Shown in pieces: positions 35,921 through 45,485 of a stretch of DNA of 64,000 bases. The stretch is from the NCBI GenBank assembly GCA_903886975.1, contig CAISOB010000064.1, forward strand, positions 1 through 64,000, written 5' to 3'. The notes beneath the pieces were generated by a model. It did no database searches, was not told where the DNA came from, and saw nothing but the letters and a program-made list of their open reading frames with translations. Every line of letters begins with the position of its first letter. Position 1 is the stretch's first letter. This DNA is from an uncultured beta proteobacterium (GTDB lineage: Bacteria; Pseudomonadota; Gammaproteobacteria; Burkholderiales; Rhodocyclaceae). Both the position numbers and the translations under genes were made by a program.

Positions 35921-36994
35921 CTAATTCTTGCGGCGCAAGGCCCGGCTGTACTCGTGCACTGTTTCGACCAGTGCCGTGACATGTTCGGGCGGCGTCCACT
36001 GCGCAATTCCATGACCGAGATTGAATACATGTCCGGTATTGCCCGGTCCATAGCTGTCGAGGATTCTTCTTGTTTCAGCGGCAATGATATCGGACGAAGC
36101 ACAAAGCACTGCCGGGTCGAGATTGCCCTGCAAGCTAACTTTATGGCCTACGCGCCGGCGGGCCTCACCGATGTCGAGTGTCCAGTCGATGCCGACAGCA
36201 TCGCAGCCGATGTCGGCAATGGCTTCCAGCCAACAGCCTCCGCCCTTGGTAAAGACAATCGAGGGAACGCGTTCGCCGTCTCTCTGCCGGAGCAGGCCCG
36301 CAACGATTCGCTGCATGTAGTGCAAGGAGAACTCGCGGTAAGCCGCGGCCGAAAGCCCGCCGCCCCAGGTATCAAAAATCATCACGGCCTGAACGCCCGA
36401 TTCGATCTGGGCATTGAGATAGCCGACGACGGCGTCGGCGGTAACCGACAGAATGTGATGCATCAAGTCGGGTCGCGTGTAAATCATCGTCTTGACCCGG
36501 CGGTAGTCGCTGCTTGCGGCGCCCTCGATCATGTAGCAAGCAAGAGTATAGGGGCTGCCCGCGAAACCAATCAGCGGCACCGAATTACCGAGCGCACGCC
36601 GAATTTCGCAAATACCGTCCATGACGTAACGTAAATGATCGTACGGATCCGGTGCGCTAAGGTCGCGTATCGCCCATTCTTCGCGCAAGGGACGCTCGAA
36701 CTTCGGGCCCTCGCCTTCAGTGAATGTCAGTCCGAGCCCCATGGCATCCGGCACGGTCAGAATATCGGAAAAAAGGATGGCCGCATCGAGGTTATAGCGC
36801 GAGAGCGGTTGCAGGGTCACTTCGCAAGCGAGGGCCGGATTCTTGCACAATTGCAAAAAGCTGCCGGCACGTTTGCGCGTTTCACAATATTCGGGGAGAT
36901 AACGTCCAGCCTGACGCATCAGCCACAATGGCGTGTAGTCGGTCGGCTCCTTGAGCAGGGCGCGCAGGAAATTGTCGTTGCGGGGTCGGGTCAC
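35921..36994 (-). CDS. hemE: Uroporphyrinogen decarboxylase
   Basis: HemE decarboxylates uroporphyrinogen III to coproporphyrinogen III in heme synthesis. The 357-residue protein has the signature [15 protein letters not shown] near the N-terminus, [12 protein letters not shown] with the catalytic Asp, [24 protein letters not shown] and FNLGHGI near the end. Length is normal. The start is GTG at 36994. Cytoplasmic. Confidence 0.97.
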   Translation of the reverse strand: MTRPRNDNFLRALLKEPTDYTPLWLMRQAGRYLPEYCETRKRAGSFLQLCKNPALACEVTLQPLSRYNLDAAILFSDILTVPDAMGLGLTFTEGEGPKFERPLREEWAIRDLSAPDPYDHLRYVMDGICEIRRALGNSVPLIGFAGSPYTLACYMIEGAASSDYRRVKTMIYTRPDLMHHILSVTADAVVGYLNAQIESGVQAVMIFDTWGGGLSAAAYREFSLHYMQRIVAGLLRQRDGERVPSIVFTKGGGCWLEAIADIGCDAVGIDWTLDIGEARRRVGHKVSLQGNLDPAVLCASSDIIAAETRRILDSYGPGNTGHVFNLGHGIAQWTPPEHVTALVETVHEYSRALRRKN

Positions 36995-37072
36995 GTCAGG
37001 TTCCGTTGCTCTATCGATGCTCGATTATCCGCGCAATGCCGGCGCTTGGAGTCCGTCGAACCCGCGCGGCGC

Positions 37073-38329
37073 TTATTGTCCTTCACCGCGCCGTCCAAGG
37101 TTCAGTCCAAGCTGCTTTAATTTGCGATACAGATGCGTACGTTCAAGACCCGTCTTTTCGGCGACGCGCGTCATGTTGCCGCGTTCGCTTTTTAGATGGT
37201 GCTCGAAGTACAGTCTTTCGAAGGCTTCGCGCGCGTCGCGCAATGGCTGATCGAAGAAAGGCAGAGCCGGCGGCTGTTTGGGCGCGTCGCCCGCTTCGCG
37301 CTGCAGGATGCTGTCGACGTCGTCGGCCGAAATTTCGTCTTCGAGCGCCGACAGGGCGAGATTCCTTATCGCGGCAAGCAATTCAGCCCATTCGCCCGGC
37401 CAATGATGCAGGCGCAGCGCGTTCAGAGCAGCGCTGGAGAAATATCGCGCCGGCACCTCGTTGCGTTCGACTAAATGTGCAAGTACGAGTGTTGCGATTT
37501 CCGGAATGTCGTCGGCATGGCCGGCGAGCTGCGGCAGGGCCACCCAGACTTCGCCGAGGCGCACCACCAAGGCTGGATCCCAACCCATTTCGCTGAGCGC
37601 CGATAGCGGACGCGTTGACGCGGCAACCAGCTGAAGACCGTGTTTTTCGAGTCGCTCCAGGGCGTAAACAAGGTTGCGCTGCTGTAGTTTTCCGAGCAGC
37701 ATGAGGTCGGCAATGAAGAGGATGCCACCGCCGGCACTTTCGAGCATCTCCTGAGTCAGCGGCGCGCTCGAAGCGGAGAGATCGAGCCAAGGCGTCTTGG
37801 GTGTCTGCAAGGTTCGGGCGCAAATCTCGGCGATGCTTCCGGAAGCGCTCTTGAGCAGCAGCACCGGGGTCTTGGCTGCGGCCTGTTCAAGCCGCTTCTT
37901 GAGATCCTTGAGCAAGGGTGAGCGGGCAAAGGCATCGAGCGTTAGCGGCGGCTTCTGCGGAGCGACAGCGTGTTTGAGCGCCTTCTTCACGCTTGCCAGG
38001 AGCTTCTGCATGGCAATCGGCTTTTCGAGAAAATCAAATGCGCCAATCCGTGTGGCCTCGACGGCGCTGTCTATCGTTCCGTGCCCTGACATCATAATAA
38101 CTGGCATGGTCAATAAGCCGGCTGCGGACCACTCCTTGAGCAGCGAGATGCCGTCGGTATCCGGCATCCAGATATCGAGGAGAACGAGATCCGGACGTTT
38201 TTCACTGCGTGTCTTGCGTGCAGCGGCTGCATTTTCCGCCAGCCAAACACTGTGGCCTTCATCAGCAAGAATTTCGGAGAGCAGTTCGCGAATGCCCGTT
38301 TCATCGTCGACGACAAGTATTTGCGCCAT
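37073..38329 (-). CDS. ntrX: NtrX-like response regulator with degenerate AAA+ domain
   Basis: A 418-residue regulator. The receiver domain (1-120) has phospho-acceptor D52 (LVLLDIWMPDTDG) and a C-terminal Fis-type helix-turn-helix (MTRVAEKTGLERTHLYRKLK) is intact. The central domain is the size of a sigma-54 AAA+ module but has no Walker A: where GESGTGKE is expected the sequence reads KSASGSIAE, and the GAFTGA loop is absent. It therefore should not remodel sigma-54 holoenzyme and probably acts as a plain DNA-binding regulator. ATG 38329 (MAQILVVDD) is chosen. It lies 92 bases after ntrY. Confidence 0.88.
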   Translation of the reverse strand: MAQILVVDDETGIRELLSEILADEGHSVWLAENAAAARKTRSEKRPDLVLLDIWMPDTDGISLLKEWSAAGLLTMPVIMMSGHGTIDSAVEATRIGAFDFLEKPIAMQKLLASVKKALKHAVAPQKPPLTLDAFARSPLLKDLKKRLEQAAAKTPVLLLKSASGSIAEICARTLQTPKTPWLDLSASSAPLTQEMLESAGGGILFIADLMLLGKLQQRNLVYALERLEKHGLQLVAASTRPLSALSEMGWDPALVVRLGEVWVALPQLAGHADDIPEIATLVLAHLVERNEVPARYFSSAALNALRLHHWPGEWAELLAAIRNLALSALEDEISADDVDSILQREAGDAPKQPPALPFFDQPLRDAREAFERLYFEHHLKSERGNMTRVAEKTGLERTHLYRKLKQLGLNLGRRGEGQ

Positions 38330-38421
38330 GTCAGTTCTCGTAACAGTCAAAGTCGCGCAAGCGACTCTCGAATCGCCCCTCCCCGAACGACTGAGGGAGG
38401 GGAGCCAAGAAAAAGGATGGT

Positions 38422-40605
38422 TCAGCGATCATCACCGCGGAGCGAGGCGTCGCCCAATCGATTGGCGGCGGCTTCGCCGCCCGAGCCTGCCGTCAGCGCT
38501 TGCGCCAAAGGCAGACGAATGCTGACCTCAGCGCCGATTGGCTGACGGTTGTTTATGCTGATGCGCCCGTGGTGCTCATCGACGATCTTCTTAACGATCG
38601 CAAGACCGAGACCCGTACCGCGCGCTTTGGTCGTAACGTAGGGTTCGAAAACTCGTGCCATGATTTCGCTCGGGAAACCCGTCCCCCAGTCGCTGATTTC
38701 GAGTTCGGCCAGGCCATCGACGATGCGGGTGACCACAACGATGCGCGCTTCGTCGAAACCGTCCTGCGCGTCTTCGGCATTGCGCAAGAGATTGTGGATG
38801 ATCTGCCGCAACTGGCTCGCATCACCCAAGACAGCGGGCAAGTCCGAGGCAAGATCGGCGGTGATGCTGGCGCGCGAGGTCTCATAGAGTCCGAGTACTT
38901 CGACGATCAGCGCATTGAAATCGACCGGCGCCAAGTCCGGAGCGGGCATGCGGGCGTAGTCGGAAAACTCATTGACCATGCGCTTCATCGCCTGCACCTG
39001 GTTGATGATGGTCTGTGTCGAACGATTGAGCATTTCGGCATCGGCCCCGCTCAGCTTGTCGGCGAGCTTGATCTGCAGCCTTTCGGCCGACAGTTGAATC
39101 GGCGTCAACGGATTTTTGATTTCGTGGGCCAGCCGCCGCGCCACTTCGCCCCACGCCGCGCTGCGTTGCGCGGCGACCAGACGGGTTACGTCGTCGAAAA
39201 CGACGACGTAACCGCCACTGCTTCCTTCCGGCAGCTGCGTTCCGCGCAGCAGGAGAATCTGTGGCAGGGCGCCGGGACGATCGAGCTCGATCTGCGTCTG
39301 CCATTCCTTCCTTCCGTGTTCGGCGAAGGCTTCGCGGATGGCCTGCCCGACATTCTGCTCGCGTGGCCAGGCGTCTACGCTCTGCGCCAGAAGGCCCGCA
39401 AAGTCGTCGTTGAGGATAGCCTGTGCGCCTTGATTGACGGTGCGTAGAATGAAGCGGCGATCGAAAACGAGTACGCCGGCGGACAAGTTGGCCAGAATGG
39501 ATTCAAGGTAGGCGCGCGCAGATTCGACCTCGACGCGGTGCCGTTCGGTGTCGCGCCTTGCATCGTCAAGCTGGCGCGTCATTTGACTGAAGGACTGGGT
39601 TAACACGCCGAGCTCGTCGCGGCTGTAAATCGCCTGGCGCGGCGTGAAGTCGCCGGCAGCCACCGCCTGCGTGCCTGCGGCGAGGATCGAAAGCGGTGCG
39701 GAAAGGCGGCGCGCCAAAACAAAGGCCGCGGCAATCGCCGTGAACAGAGCAAGAAGCACGGTCAAGGTAAGGGTCATCGCGTAAATGCGCGTCAGCCCCT
39801 GGCGACCGAGTGAGAGTTCCTGGTAATCGCGATAGACCTCCTGCACACGGTCGGCGTTGAGCGCGAGGCCGGAAGGAACCGGCTGGGTCAGTTGCAGTAT
39901 TCGCGTCTCGCCGCCCAGCCCGGTCGGCGACACAGGCACGAGGACGCGCAGGATCAGATCCTTGCCGCCGGCGCTTTCGATTTCTCGATAACCCCGCCCG
40001 GCGCGAGCCTGACGCAACTGTTCGGGCGATGGCTGCGCCGGCATAAAGGTGCCCAGATCGCTGGTCGCCGTCGTCAGCAACTGGCCGTTGGTCGTGAACA
40101 GCGCGACGAACTGCACGCCGTTTTGCTCGCGCAAGCGGCTCAATGCCAGGCGGCGCTGGGGCTCCGTCCGCTCTCCGAGATCAAGAGCCATGGCGCGACC
40201 TTTCTCGGCCAGGTCGTCAAGCAGGGAATCAAGCGCACCGCGTCCGAGGCTGAGTCCCGATTCAAGCGCCTTCTCGACGCGCACATCGAACCAAGTCTCG
40301 ATGCTTTTGGTGACGAACTGCACCGACACCGCGTAAATCAGCATACCGGGCAGGACGGCCATCAGCCCGAACATCAACATCAGGCGCAGCTTGAGGCGCG
40401 AGCCGAAGACCTTGGCTCGGTGCTCTTGCCACAGGGCGCGCACCTGCCAGACGATCAAGCCGAATAGCGCCAGGGCGACGGTCGCGTTAAGGCCGAGCAG
40501 CCAGGGATAGTGGCGGGCGAAAAGCGCCGTATTGGCACTTGCCGAGGCCAGCAGAAAGAGCAGAATGCCGCCAAACGAGGCCGCAACGATGATCAGCGCC
40601 CTCAC
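38422..40605 (-). CDS. ntrY: NtrY-like sensor histidine kinase
   Basis: An inner-membrane kinase of 727 residues. Two close membrane segments lie in the first 60 residues and one near 75-97, followed by a periplasmic region to about 280 and a last segment. HAMP (RRLSAPLSILAAGTQAVAAG), PAS, HisKA with LAHEIKNPLTPIQLSAERL and the ATP-binding domain (NLLRNAEDAQ, GTGLGLAIVKKI) follow. This is the NtrY layout. The GTG start overlaps the stop of the DUF4390 gene (GTGA). It probably phosphorylates the NtrX-like protein downstream. In related bacteria the pair responds to nitrogen or redox state. Confidence 0.93.
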   Translation of the reverse strand: MRALIIVAASFGGILLFLLASASANTALFARHYPWLLGLNATVALALFGLIVWQVRALWQEHRAKVFGSRLKLRLMLMFGLMAVLPGMLIYAVSVQFVTKSIETWFDVRVEKALESGLSLGRGALDSLLDDLAEKGRAMALDLGERTEPQRRLALSRLREQNGVQFVALFTTNGQLLTTATSDLGTFMPAQPSPEQLRQARAGRGYREIESAGGKDLILRVLVPVSPTGLGGETRILQLTQPVPSGLALNADRVQEVYRDYQELSLGRQGLTRIYAMTLTLTVLLALFTAIAAAFVLARRLSAPLSILAAGTQAVAAGDFTPRQAIYSRDELGVLTQSFSQMTRQLDDARRDTERHRVEVESARAYLESILANLSAGVLVFDRRFILRTVNQGAQAILNDDFAGLLAQSVDAWPREQNVGQAIREAFAEHGRKEWQTQIELDRPGALPQILLLRGTQLPEGSSGGYVVVFDDVTRLVAAQRSAAWGEVARRLAHEIKNPLTPIQLSAERLQIKLADKLSGADAEMLNRSTQTIINQVQAMKRMVNEFSDYARMPAPDLAPVDFNALIVEVLGLYETSRASITADLASDLPAVLGDASQLRQIIHNLLRNAEDAQDGFDEARIVVVTRIVDGLAELEISDWGTGFPSEIMARVFEPYVTTKARGTGLGLAIVKKIVDEHHGRISINNRQPIGAEVSIRLPLAQALTAGSGGEAAANRLGDASLRGDDR

Positions 40606-41291
40606 TTGGCTTCACCGTTAGCAGGGATTGTCGGCTCGCCATTTACAGGAGGCAGCGTGGCGGGGAATCCGGCGTATGGTGCAGCTGCGGGCACGCCCGT
40701 CATCGTTTGCGGCGAGGTCGCTGAATGCGCTGCCTCGGCCGGGGTGAAACTCCAACGCAGCCAATCGGAGGACAGATTCCAATCCCTGTTGGCCAGCGCG
40801 CTCACCTGAAAGGTCTTGGCCATTTGCGTCAGGTCCAGGCGCATGCGAAGTCCGGCCAGATATCTTTGGTCGCCCTTGACCTGGCTTTTGTCGAGGACCT
40901 GCCAGTTACGCAAGTGCGACAAGACGCGCAGCGCGTCGTCCAGCGTCGGGTAACTTTGATGCAATGCGCCCGTCGATAAGCGGTATTGGCGCGTCAGCGC
41001 GTGATAGGAAAGCTGAACGGTCCTGCTGCGTCGGACAATCTGTTCATCGAACCAATACCAGCGTGACCGGCTGAGCTCGAAATCGGCGGCGAAGTAGAGC
41101 ACCACGCCCTTGTTGACCGCTTCTTCGAGGCTCGTATTGAAATTGATATTGAAGTCGGCAGCGACGGCGTAGCCGTCTTCGCTCACCGTCAGCTGCGGAT
41201 TGCCCGCGCTGATGTCGGCCGCTTGCGCGGCGAGTGCGACAAGCAAAAGGCTGCAAAGGAGCGCTCTAAGCAGATCTTTGCAACAACGCAT
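40602..41291 (-). CDS. DUF4390 domain-containing exported protein
   Basis: A 229-residue protein of unknown function. Residues 1-24 form a signal peptide ending LAAQA. The body (SLEEAVNKGVVLYFAADFEL, WYWFDEQIVRRSRTVQLSYH, LTRQYRLSTG) is the DUF4390 pattern, which in betaproteobacteria almost always sits between rsmB and ntrY, as here. The C-terminal 40 residues are Pro/Ala rich. The ATG at 41291 overlaps the end of rsmB by 26 bases, so a three-gene coupled unit rsmB-DUF4390-ntrY is likely. Confidence 0.9.
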   Translation of the reverse strand: MRCCKDLLRALLCSLLLVALAAQAADISAGNPQLTVSEDGYAVAADFNINFNTSLEEAVNKGVVLYFAADFELSRSRWYWFDEQIVRRSRTVQLSYHALTRQYRLSTGALHQSYPTLDDALRVLSHLRNWQVLDKSQVKGDQRYLAGLRMRLDLTQMAKTFQVSALANRDWNLSSDWLRWSFTPAEAAHSATSPQTMTGVPAAAPYAGFPATLPPVNGEPTIPANGEAK

Positions 41292-42648
41292 AATAAAAAC
41301 CGTCGTTTTCGTTTTGCGGCAGGAGTTGCTCCTCGTGCAGGCGCAGGGCACCCGGTTGGCGAACCAGGAAGGCGTCGATCTGCGCGCTATTTTCTTCCGG
41401 AAAAACCGAGCAAGTCGCATACAAGAGTCGGCCGCCGGGTTTGAGCACCGACCAGAGCGTGTCAAGCATCGCCGACTGCGTGCGGGCAAAACGGCGGATA
41501 TCGCTTTCGCGACGCAGAATCTTGATGTCCGGATGACGGCGCACGACACCCGAAGCCGAGCACGGCACGTCGGCTAGGATCGCGTCGAAAGGCCTGCCGT
41601 CCCACCAATGGTCAAGATCGCAGCAATCGGCGACCTTGATCGCCGCGGAAAGGCGCAGCCTTTGCAGATTATCGGCGATGCGTTGCGTCCTACTGGCGTC
41701 GATATCGAGCGCCAGCACATCAAGATCAGCCGCTTCAAGCAGGTGAGCAGTCTTTCCGCCGGGCGCCGCGCAAGCATCGAGAACCCGCGATTGGGACGCG
41801 GGCGCCAGCATTTCGGCAGCGCGCTGCGCCCCCGCGTCCTGCACCGAAACCAGGCCAGCGAAAAATCCTGGCAAAGCGTCGACCGAAACGGCTTCGCGCA
41901 AGAGCAATCCGTGTTTTCCGAGTGGCCGTGCGGCCAGGTCGGCCGCTTCAAGCATTGCGGCGTAATCAGCGACCGTAACCCGGCGTTGGTTGACGCGCAG
42001 GATCATTGGCGGCTGTGTATTGTCGGCCGCAACAATACTTCGCCACCGCTCGGGGTAGGCACGACGCAGGCGTGCCAACCACCAGCGCGGATGCTGCAAA
42101 CTGGCTTCGTCGTCAGCGGCGATCAAGGCGACAAGTGACTCGCGCTGGCGCAGATAACTTCGCAGCACGCCATTGACCAAGCCTTTGAACACGCCCCCCG
42201 CCAGCTCTCCGGCTGCAGCGACCGCCTGATCGACGACCATCGGTGTCGATTCGGGGCGCGTATCCAGGCGATAAAGGGCACCGAGCAACAGCCCTTGCGT
42301 TTCGGGGTGCGTAACCGGCTTACTCATCAGGTGCCCGAGGATGAACTCGCCCCAGCCGTAACGGCGCAACACACCATAGGTCACGTCGCGCGCCGCTGAC
42401 TGGGCAACTTGCGGTTCATCGGCCAGTGCCAGCAAGGCGACGGTCAGACTTTTCCCCTGGCTGACCAGAGCCAGCACCCGTGCGGCGAGCAGCAGGCTCA
42501 ATCCCAGCGAATCGGCCGCCAGCGCAGGCAATGGCGAGGGTTTGCGGCTTGAATGGGTAGTAGAACCCGCCTTGCGCACGCGCACAGCACGCGGCGATGC
42601 GCTTGCTGCAGCGAGTAATGGCAATGGATACGAACCGGAAGAGGACAA
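41266..42648 (-). CDS. rsmB: 16S rRNA (cytosine-967-C5)-methyltransferase
   Basis: RsmB methylates C967 of 16S rRNA. An N-terminal NusB-like RNA-binding domain (RDVTYGVLRRYGWGEFIL) is followed by the methyltransferase domain with SAM motif DACAAPGGKT, motif IV Cys in DVPCSASGVVRRHPD and the catalytic Cys in LLYATCSVFPEEN. The 460 residues exceed the usual 430, and the start at 42648 is a TTG without a ribosome site. The true start may be up to 30 codons further in, but no ATG is available there. Confidence 0.93.
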   Translation of the reverse strand: MSSSGSYPLPLLAAASASPRAVRVRKAGSTTHSSRKPSPLPALAADSLGLSLLLAARVLALVSQGKSLTVALLALADEPQVAQSAARDVTYGVLRRYGWGEFILGHLMSKPVTHPETQGLLLGALYRLDTRPESTPMVVDQAVAAAGELAGGVFKGLVNGVLRSYLRQRESLVALIAADDEASLQHPRWWLARLRRAYPERWRSIVAADNTQPPMILRVNQRRVTVADYAAMLEAADLAARPLGKHGLLLREAVSVDALPGFFAGLVSVQDAGAQRAAEMLAPASQSRVLDACAAPGGKTAHLLEAADLDVLALDIDASRTQRIADNLQRLRLSAAIKVADCCDLDHWWDGRPFDAILADVPCSASGVVRRHPDIKILRRESDIRRFARTQSAMLDTLWSVLKPGGRLLYATCSVFPEENSAQIDAFLVRQPGALRLHEEQLLPQNENDGFYYALLQRSA

Positions 42649-42730
42649 GGCAGCGCTTCACGAAAACCGTAGGTTGGTCGAGTTTAGCATGATGATGACA
42701 AGATCGGCTTTTGCCAGCCATAATGTTCGG

Positions 42731-43633
42731 ATGAACACCGCATCCTTGAAACCTTACGCGTGGTTGTCGATTGTCGCGGCGCTGACGACCATCGTCCTGA
42801 AAACCGTGGCCTGGTGGATGACCGGCTCGGTCGGTTTGCTTTCGGATGCGCTCGAGTCCCTCGTCAACCTGGCCGGAGCCCTGATGGCGCTCGCGATGAT
42901 TTCGGTCGCGGAGCAGCCGGCCGACGACGATCACGCCTACGGCCACGGCAAGGCTGAATATTTTTCAGCCGGATTCGAGGGGCTGCTGATTCTGCTTACT
43001 GCCGTCGGCATCGGCGTCGCTTCGATCGAACGCCTGAGCCATCCACAAGTACTGGAGCAGGTCGATATCGGCCTTGCGCTTTCGCTGGTGGCTTCTCTTG
43101 TCAATCTGTTTACGGCCCGCATTCTGCTGGCTACGGGCAAGAAGTATGGTTCCTTGACTCTTGAAGCCGACGCCCGCCACTTGCTGACCGACGTGTGGAC
43201 CTCGGCCGGCGTTATCGCCGGCGTGGGCGCCGTGGCGCTGAGCGGGCGGCTCTGGCTGGACCCGGTCCTCGCCCTGTTGGTCGCAATCAATATCGTGTGG
43301 ACGGGCTGGAAGCTCTTGTGCCGCTCAACGCAAGGCTTGATGGACCGCGCGCTGCCCGCACACGAACACGGGGTGCTACTGGGTGTTTTGAATGGCTATC
43401 GTGATCAGGACGTCGATTATCACGCGCTGCGCACGCGCGAATCCGGTTCGCGGCGCTTCGTCGAACTGCATGTGCTCGTTCCCGGCGAATGGACGATACA
43501 GCGGGGTCACGAGCTGGTTGAGCGGCTGGAGGGTGATATTCGCCTGGCGTTGCCGCGTACAACCGTGCTCACTCACCTCGAACCCGTCGACGATCCACTG
43601 TCGCAAGAGGATATTGCGCTTGACCGCCGCTAG
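42731..43633 (+). CDS. Cation diffusion facilitator transporter with altered metal site
   Basis: A 300-residue divalent-metal efflux protein, the same length as E. coli FieF and clearly related (QPADDDHAYGHGKAEYF). Six membrane segments precede a cytoplasmic C-terminal domain (VELHVLVPGEWTIQRGHEL, TVLTHLEP). The transport site that is Asp-Asp-His-Asp in FieF reads E42, N46, H150 and D154 here, so metal preference may differ from zinc or iron. ATG 42731 is supported by the position of the first membrane segment. It is divergent from rsmB. Confidence 0.92.
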   Translation: MNTASLKPYAWLSIVAALTTIVLKTVAWWMTGSVGLLSDALESLVNLAGALMALAMISVAEQPADDDHAYGHGKAEYFSAGFEGLLILLTAVGIGVASIERLSHPQVLEQVDIGLALSLVASLVNLFTARILLATGKKYGSLTLEADARHLLTDVWTSAGVIAGVGAVALSGRLWLDPVLALLVAINIVWTGWKLLCRSTQGLMDRALPAHEHGVLLGVLNGYRDQDVDYHALRTRESGSRRFVELHVLVPGEWTIQRGHELVERLEGDIRLALPRTTVLTHLEPVDDPLSQEDIALDRR

Positions 43634-44573
43634 GGGGCGAGGCTCACGCTGCGGCATGCTGCTGCTTGTGGCCCTACTGCTCTCGCCTTTGCCGGCGCTG
43701 GCCTGGAACGCGGCCGGGCATCGTCTGGTCGCGTGCATTGCCTGGAATTATCTCGATGAACAGAGCCGCAGCGCGGTTTCGCGCCTCCTGCGCGCCCACC
43801 CCGACTACGCGCGCTGGGCGGACAAGGCACAAGACGATCGCGGCGTTTTCATCGAGGCGTCGACCTGGCCCGACGACATCCGCAGAGACAAGCGATTCTA
43901 CAGCGCCGGAAGCGAAGCGGCGACACCGGACCTGCTCGGCTTCCCCGACATGGAGCGGCACGGCGACTGGCACTATGTCAATCGGCCAATTGCCGACACG
44001 CCTGGCGCGCAAGCCCGTAGGGTGGCAGTGTCCGGTCAGCTCGACAAACAGCTCGCGGCGCTGATCGGATCATTGGCTGCGCCGGGAACATCTTTACGTG
44101 ACCGCGCCTATGCGCTGCCTTGGCTCATCCATCTGGTAGGCGACGCGCATCAACCGCTGCACACGACGAGCCGGCTCGATGCGCAAGGCAAGACGGACAG
44201 ACTCGGCAACGGATTGACGGTAATCAATTCCTTCAATCCGCGCAAGCGCACCTCCTCTCTGCACGCCTTCTGGGACGATCTTCCTGGTCCGCCGTGGCTG
44301 CGTGGCGAGCGTCTCGAATCCGTGAGCCGCATGCTCGCCATCGAGTACTTGCGGCCACCCCCGGCGCCGTCGACATTCGCAGAGTGGCTCGACGAAAGCT
44401 GGCAGATCGCGCGTGACAGCGCTTATCCGCCAGACGCCGAGACGGTGACGACGATCAGTGAAACCTTTTACGAAAACAGCAGACTGATCGCCGATCAGCG
44501 CGTTGCCTTGGCCGGCTACCGGCTTGCGGTGCTGCTCAACGAGCTCTTCAGGGCGTCGGGCGCGCGCGACTAG
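43620..44573 (+). CDS. S1/P1-type zinc nuclease, exported
   Basis: A periplasmic or secreted zinc-dependent single-strand nuclease/3'-nucleotidase. The signal peptide ends LPALA, so the mature protein begins with the Trp that ligates zinc in this family ([10 protein letters not shown]). Further ligands are in [17 protein letters not shown] and LHAFWDD. I prefer TTG 43620, which has AGAGGA eight bases upstream and overlaps the end of the metal-transporter gene; ATG 43656 is an alternative that trims the basic N-terminus. Coupling to a metal-efflux gene is notable for an enzyme that needs three zinc ions. Confidence 0.88.
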   Translation: MTAARGRGSRCGMLLLVALLLSPLPALAWNAAGHRLVACIAWNYLDEQSRSAVSRLLRAHPDYARWADKAQDDRGVFIEASTWPDDIRRDKRFYSAGSEAATPDLLGFPDMERHGDWHYVNRPIADTPGAQARRVAVSGQLDKQLAALIGSLAAPGTSLRDRAYALPWLIHLVGDAHQPLHTTSRLDAQGKTDRLGNGLTVINSFNPRKRTSSLHAFWDDLPGPPWLRGERLESVSRMLAIEYLRPPPAPSTFAEWLDESWQIARDSAYPPDAETVTTISETFYENSRLIADQRVALAGYRLAVLLNELFRASGARD

Positions 44574-45424
44574 GCTCGTCCGCCGGGCATCGCCCGCAGC
44601 CGGGCGATGCGGTCGGCGGTTGCCGGGTGGGTGCTGAAGAGACTAGCGATGCCGCCGCCCGACAAGGGATTCATGATCATCAGGTGCGCGGTCGCCGGAT
44701 GCGCTTCGGCTGCCGGCAGCGTGATCTGGTGCGCGTAGGCGTCGATTTTGGCTAGCGCGTCGGCGAGCGCGTTCGGGTCGCCGCAAATCTCGGCGCCGCC
44801 ACGGTCGGCCTCGAACTCGCGGGCGCGCGAGATCGCCATCTGGATTAGCGACGCGGCAATCGGCGCTAACAAAGCGACGGCAATGCCCGCTAGAGGATTG
44901 CTCGGCCGGCCGTCGGAGTCGCGTCCGCCAAAAAACATCGCGAAATTTGCCAGCGCCGAAATGGCGCCGGCCATGGTCGCCGAAATCGTCGAGATTAGAA
45001 TATCCCGATGCTGCACGTGCGTGAGTTCATGCGCCATGACGCCACGCAACTCGCGCGCCGACAGCATCTGAAGGATGCCGGTCGTTGCCGCCACAGCTGC
45101 ATTCTCCGGATTGCGTCCCGTGGCAAAGGCGTTGGGCTGCGGCTCATCGATCAGATAGACGCGCGGCATCGGCAAACTGGCGCGCTGCGCCAACTCGCGA
45201 ACCATCGCGTAGAACTGCGGCGCAGAAGCCTCGTCGACCTGATGCGCGCTATACATCTTCAGCACCATGGTGTCGGAGAACCAGTAGGCGAAGAAATTCA
45301 TCGCTCCGCCGAACAGCAAGGCGAGCAGCATCCCCGGCGATCCGCCGATGTAAGCGCCGATGACCGCGAAAAGCGCCATGATTCCGGCCATCAGGATCGA
45401 AGTCTTGAACCAGTTGCCTAGCAT
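44570..45424 (-). CDS. htpX: Membrane zinc metalloprotease HtpX
   Basis: HtpX degrades misfolded inner-membrane proteins. The 284-residue product has two N-terminal membrane segments, the zinc site HELTH at 132-136, two more hydrophobic segments and the third ligand Glu in [14 protein letters not shown] 45424 (MLGNWFK) is preferred over the one two codons earlier because its spacing from GGAG is nine bases rather than four. It is convergent with the S1/P1 nuclease gene, overlapping by four bases. Confidence 0.95.
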   Translation of the reverse strand: MLGNWFKTSILMAGIMALFAVIGAYIGGSPGMLLALLFGGAMNFFAYWFSDTMVLKMYSAHQVDEASAPQFYAMVRELAQRASLPMPRVYLIDEPQPNAFATGRNPENAAVAATTGILQMLSARELRGVMAHELTHVQHRDILISTISATMAGAISALANFAMFFGGRDSDGRPSNPLAGIAVALLAPIAASLIQMAISRAREFEADRGGAEICGDPNALADALAKIDAYAHQITLPAAEAHPATAHLMIMNPLSGGGIASLFSTHPATADRIARLRAMPGGRA

Positions 45425-45485
45425 TGCCATCGTCTCCGTTGCGGCAGTAGTGCCTTGTAGCAAAATGGGGCAGAACCCCGGAAAT

